From: Gloeocapsopsis sp. IPPAS B-1203
GTDB taxonomy: Bacteria > Cyanobacteriota > Cyanobacteriia > Cyanobacteriales > Chroococcidiopsidaceae
DNA: 64,000 nucleotides
Direction: 5' to 3'
NCBI RefSeq assembly: GCF_002749975.1
Contig: NZ_PEIG01000016.1
Coordinates: forward strand, 62,001 to 126,000
Shown here: piece by piece, positions 63,944-64,000 of the stretch
How positions within the stretch are numbered: position 1 is the stretch's first letter
Layout of the letters: each line of letters opens with the position of its first letter
The notes under the pieces: model-generated
The model's input: only the letters and a program-made list of their open reading frames with translations
What the model was told of the DNA's origin: nothing
The model's database searches: none
Position numbers and translations under genes: made by a program

Positions 63944-64000
63944 CTACATTCCGCGCCACATCTTATTTTCTAGATCGCGTACTTGGCGCTCTAAGCGATC
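63944..64000 (-). CDS. 3' end of a gene running off the window
   Basis: The minus strand from 64000 reads DRLERQVRDLENKMWRGM and stops at TAG (63944-63946). The charged heptad-like pattern suggests a coiled-coil ending. The rest lies outside the window and the family cannot be named. The 266-nt spacer 63678-63943 holds nothing recognised. Confidence 0.5.
   Translation of the reverse strand, partial: DRLERQVRDLENKMWRGM

Overview
The window is cyanobacterial chromosomal DNA. The octamer GCGATCGC (HIP1) recurs throughout, and the gene set includes a zeta-carotene desaturase (crtQ/zds), a HetZ-related protein, a DevC-type permease and many families known mainly from cyanobacteria. Intergenic spacers carry short tandem motifs (GAGTTTT-, GGTCAGG- and AGGAGCG-like units) of the kind common in filamentous and Chroococcidiopsis/Gloeocapsopsis-like cyanobacteria. 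The genus cannot be fixed from this window.

Layout. 0-8.2 kb: alpha/beta hydrolase, MlaF-like ABC ATPase, a caspase-fold protein whose His/Cys dyad is replaced by Tyr/Ser, ATP sulfurylase, a divergent Lrp regulator/EamA exporter pair, and a VapBC-like module whose toxin ends at an in-frame TGA. 8.2-18.4 kb: a decayed small gene, mnmA, a DUF1622 membrane protein, an M61 peptidase, a membrane protein flanked by two similar upstream blocks, a frameshifted Cys/Met-metabolism PLP enzyme, a PilB-like protein without an ATPase core, a HetZ-related protein and an 0.9 kb AT-rich spacer. 18.4-30.5 kb, mostly + strand: a 1219-residue NB-ARC/WD40 protein, a hybrid histidine kinase, a fatty-acid-hydroxylase-like protein next to an Mpo1/DUF962-like protein, an amidohydrolase, a B12 radical-SAM protein and a DevC-like permease. 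30.5-44.9 kb: small conserved proteins, a frameshifted SDR gene, rhodanese, a methyltransferase, a heme-oxygenase-fold protein, a TIGR01777 epimerase, TPR, an A-type Fe-S carrier, crtQ with an SRPBCC partner, a broken nrtS, ferredoxin and cobQ.

45.1-50.7 kb is the clearest functional unit. A perfect NtcA-type site (GTA-N8-TAC, 22 nt before a TAN3T -10 box) precedes a guanidine-I (ykkC) riboswitch. The aptamer's GCCCGG can alternatively pair with a downstream CCGGGC to form a terminator. Six genes follow: a guanidine-hydrolase-type ureohydrolase, HypA-like and HypB-like nickel chaperones, and a three-gene ABC importer, closed by a Rho-independent terminator. The logic is nitrogen starvation plus guanidine leading to import, then Ni-dependent hydrolysis to urea and ammonium.

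50.9-64 kb holds a stand-alone Mo-nitrogenase C-terminal-domain protein, RNase Z, a SpoIID-type protein, DUF29, holB-tmk, a group II intron whose maturase has lost most of its RT domain in frame, and an IS200/IS605 element whose divergent tnpA and tnpB have both lost their 5' ends to a repeat tract. FHA, Cu-type P-ATPase and FKBP genes follow, then the 3' end of another gene at the edge.

A recurring theme is recent decay. Two premature TGA codons, three single-base frameshifts and two damaged mobile elements lie within 64 kb. The frameshifts could be sequencing errors; the TGA substitutions and the large deletions are less likely to be. No tRNA, rRNA, CRISPR array or replication origin was seen.
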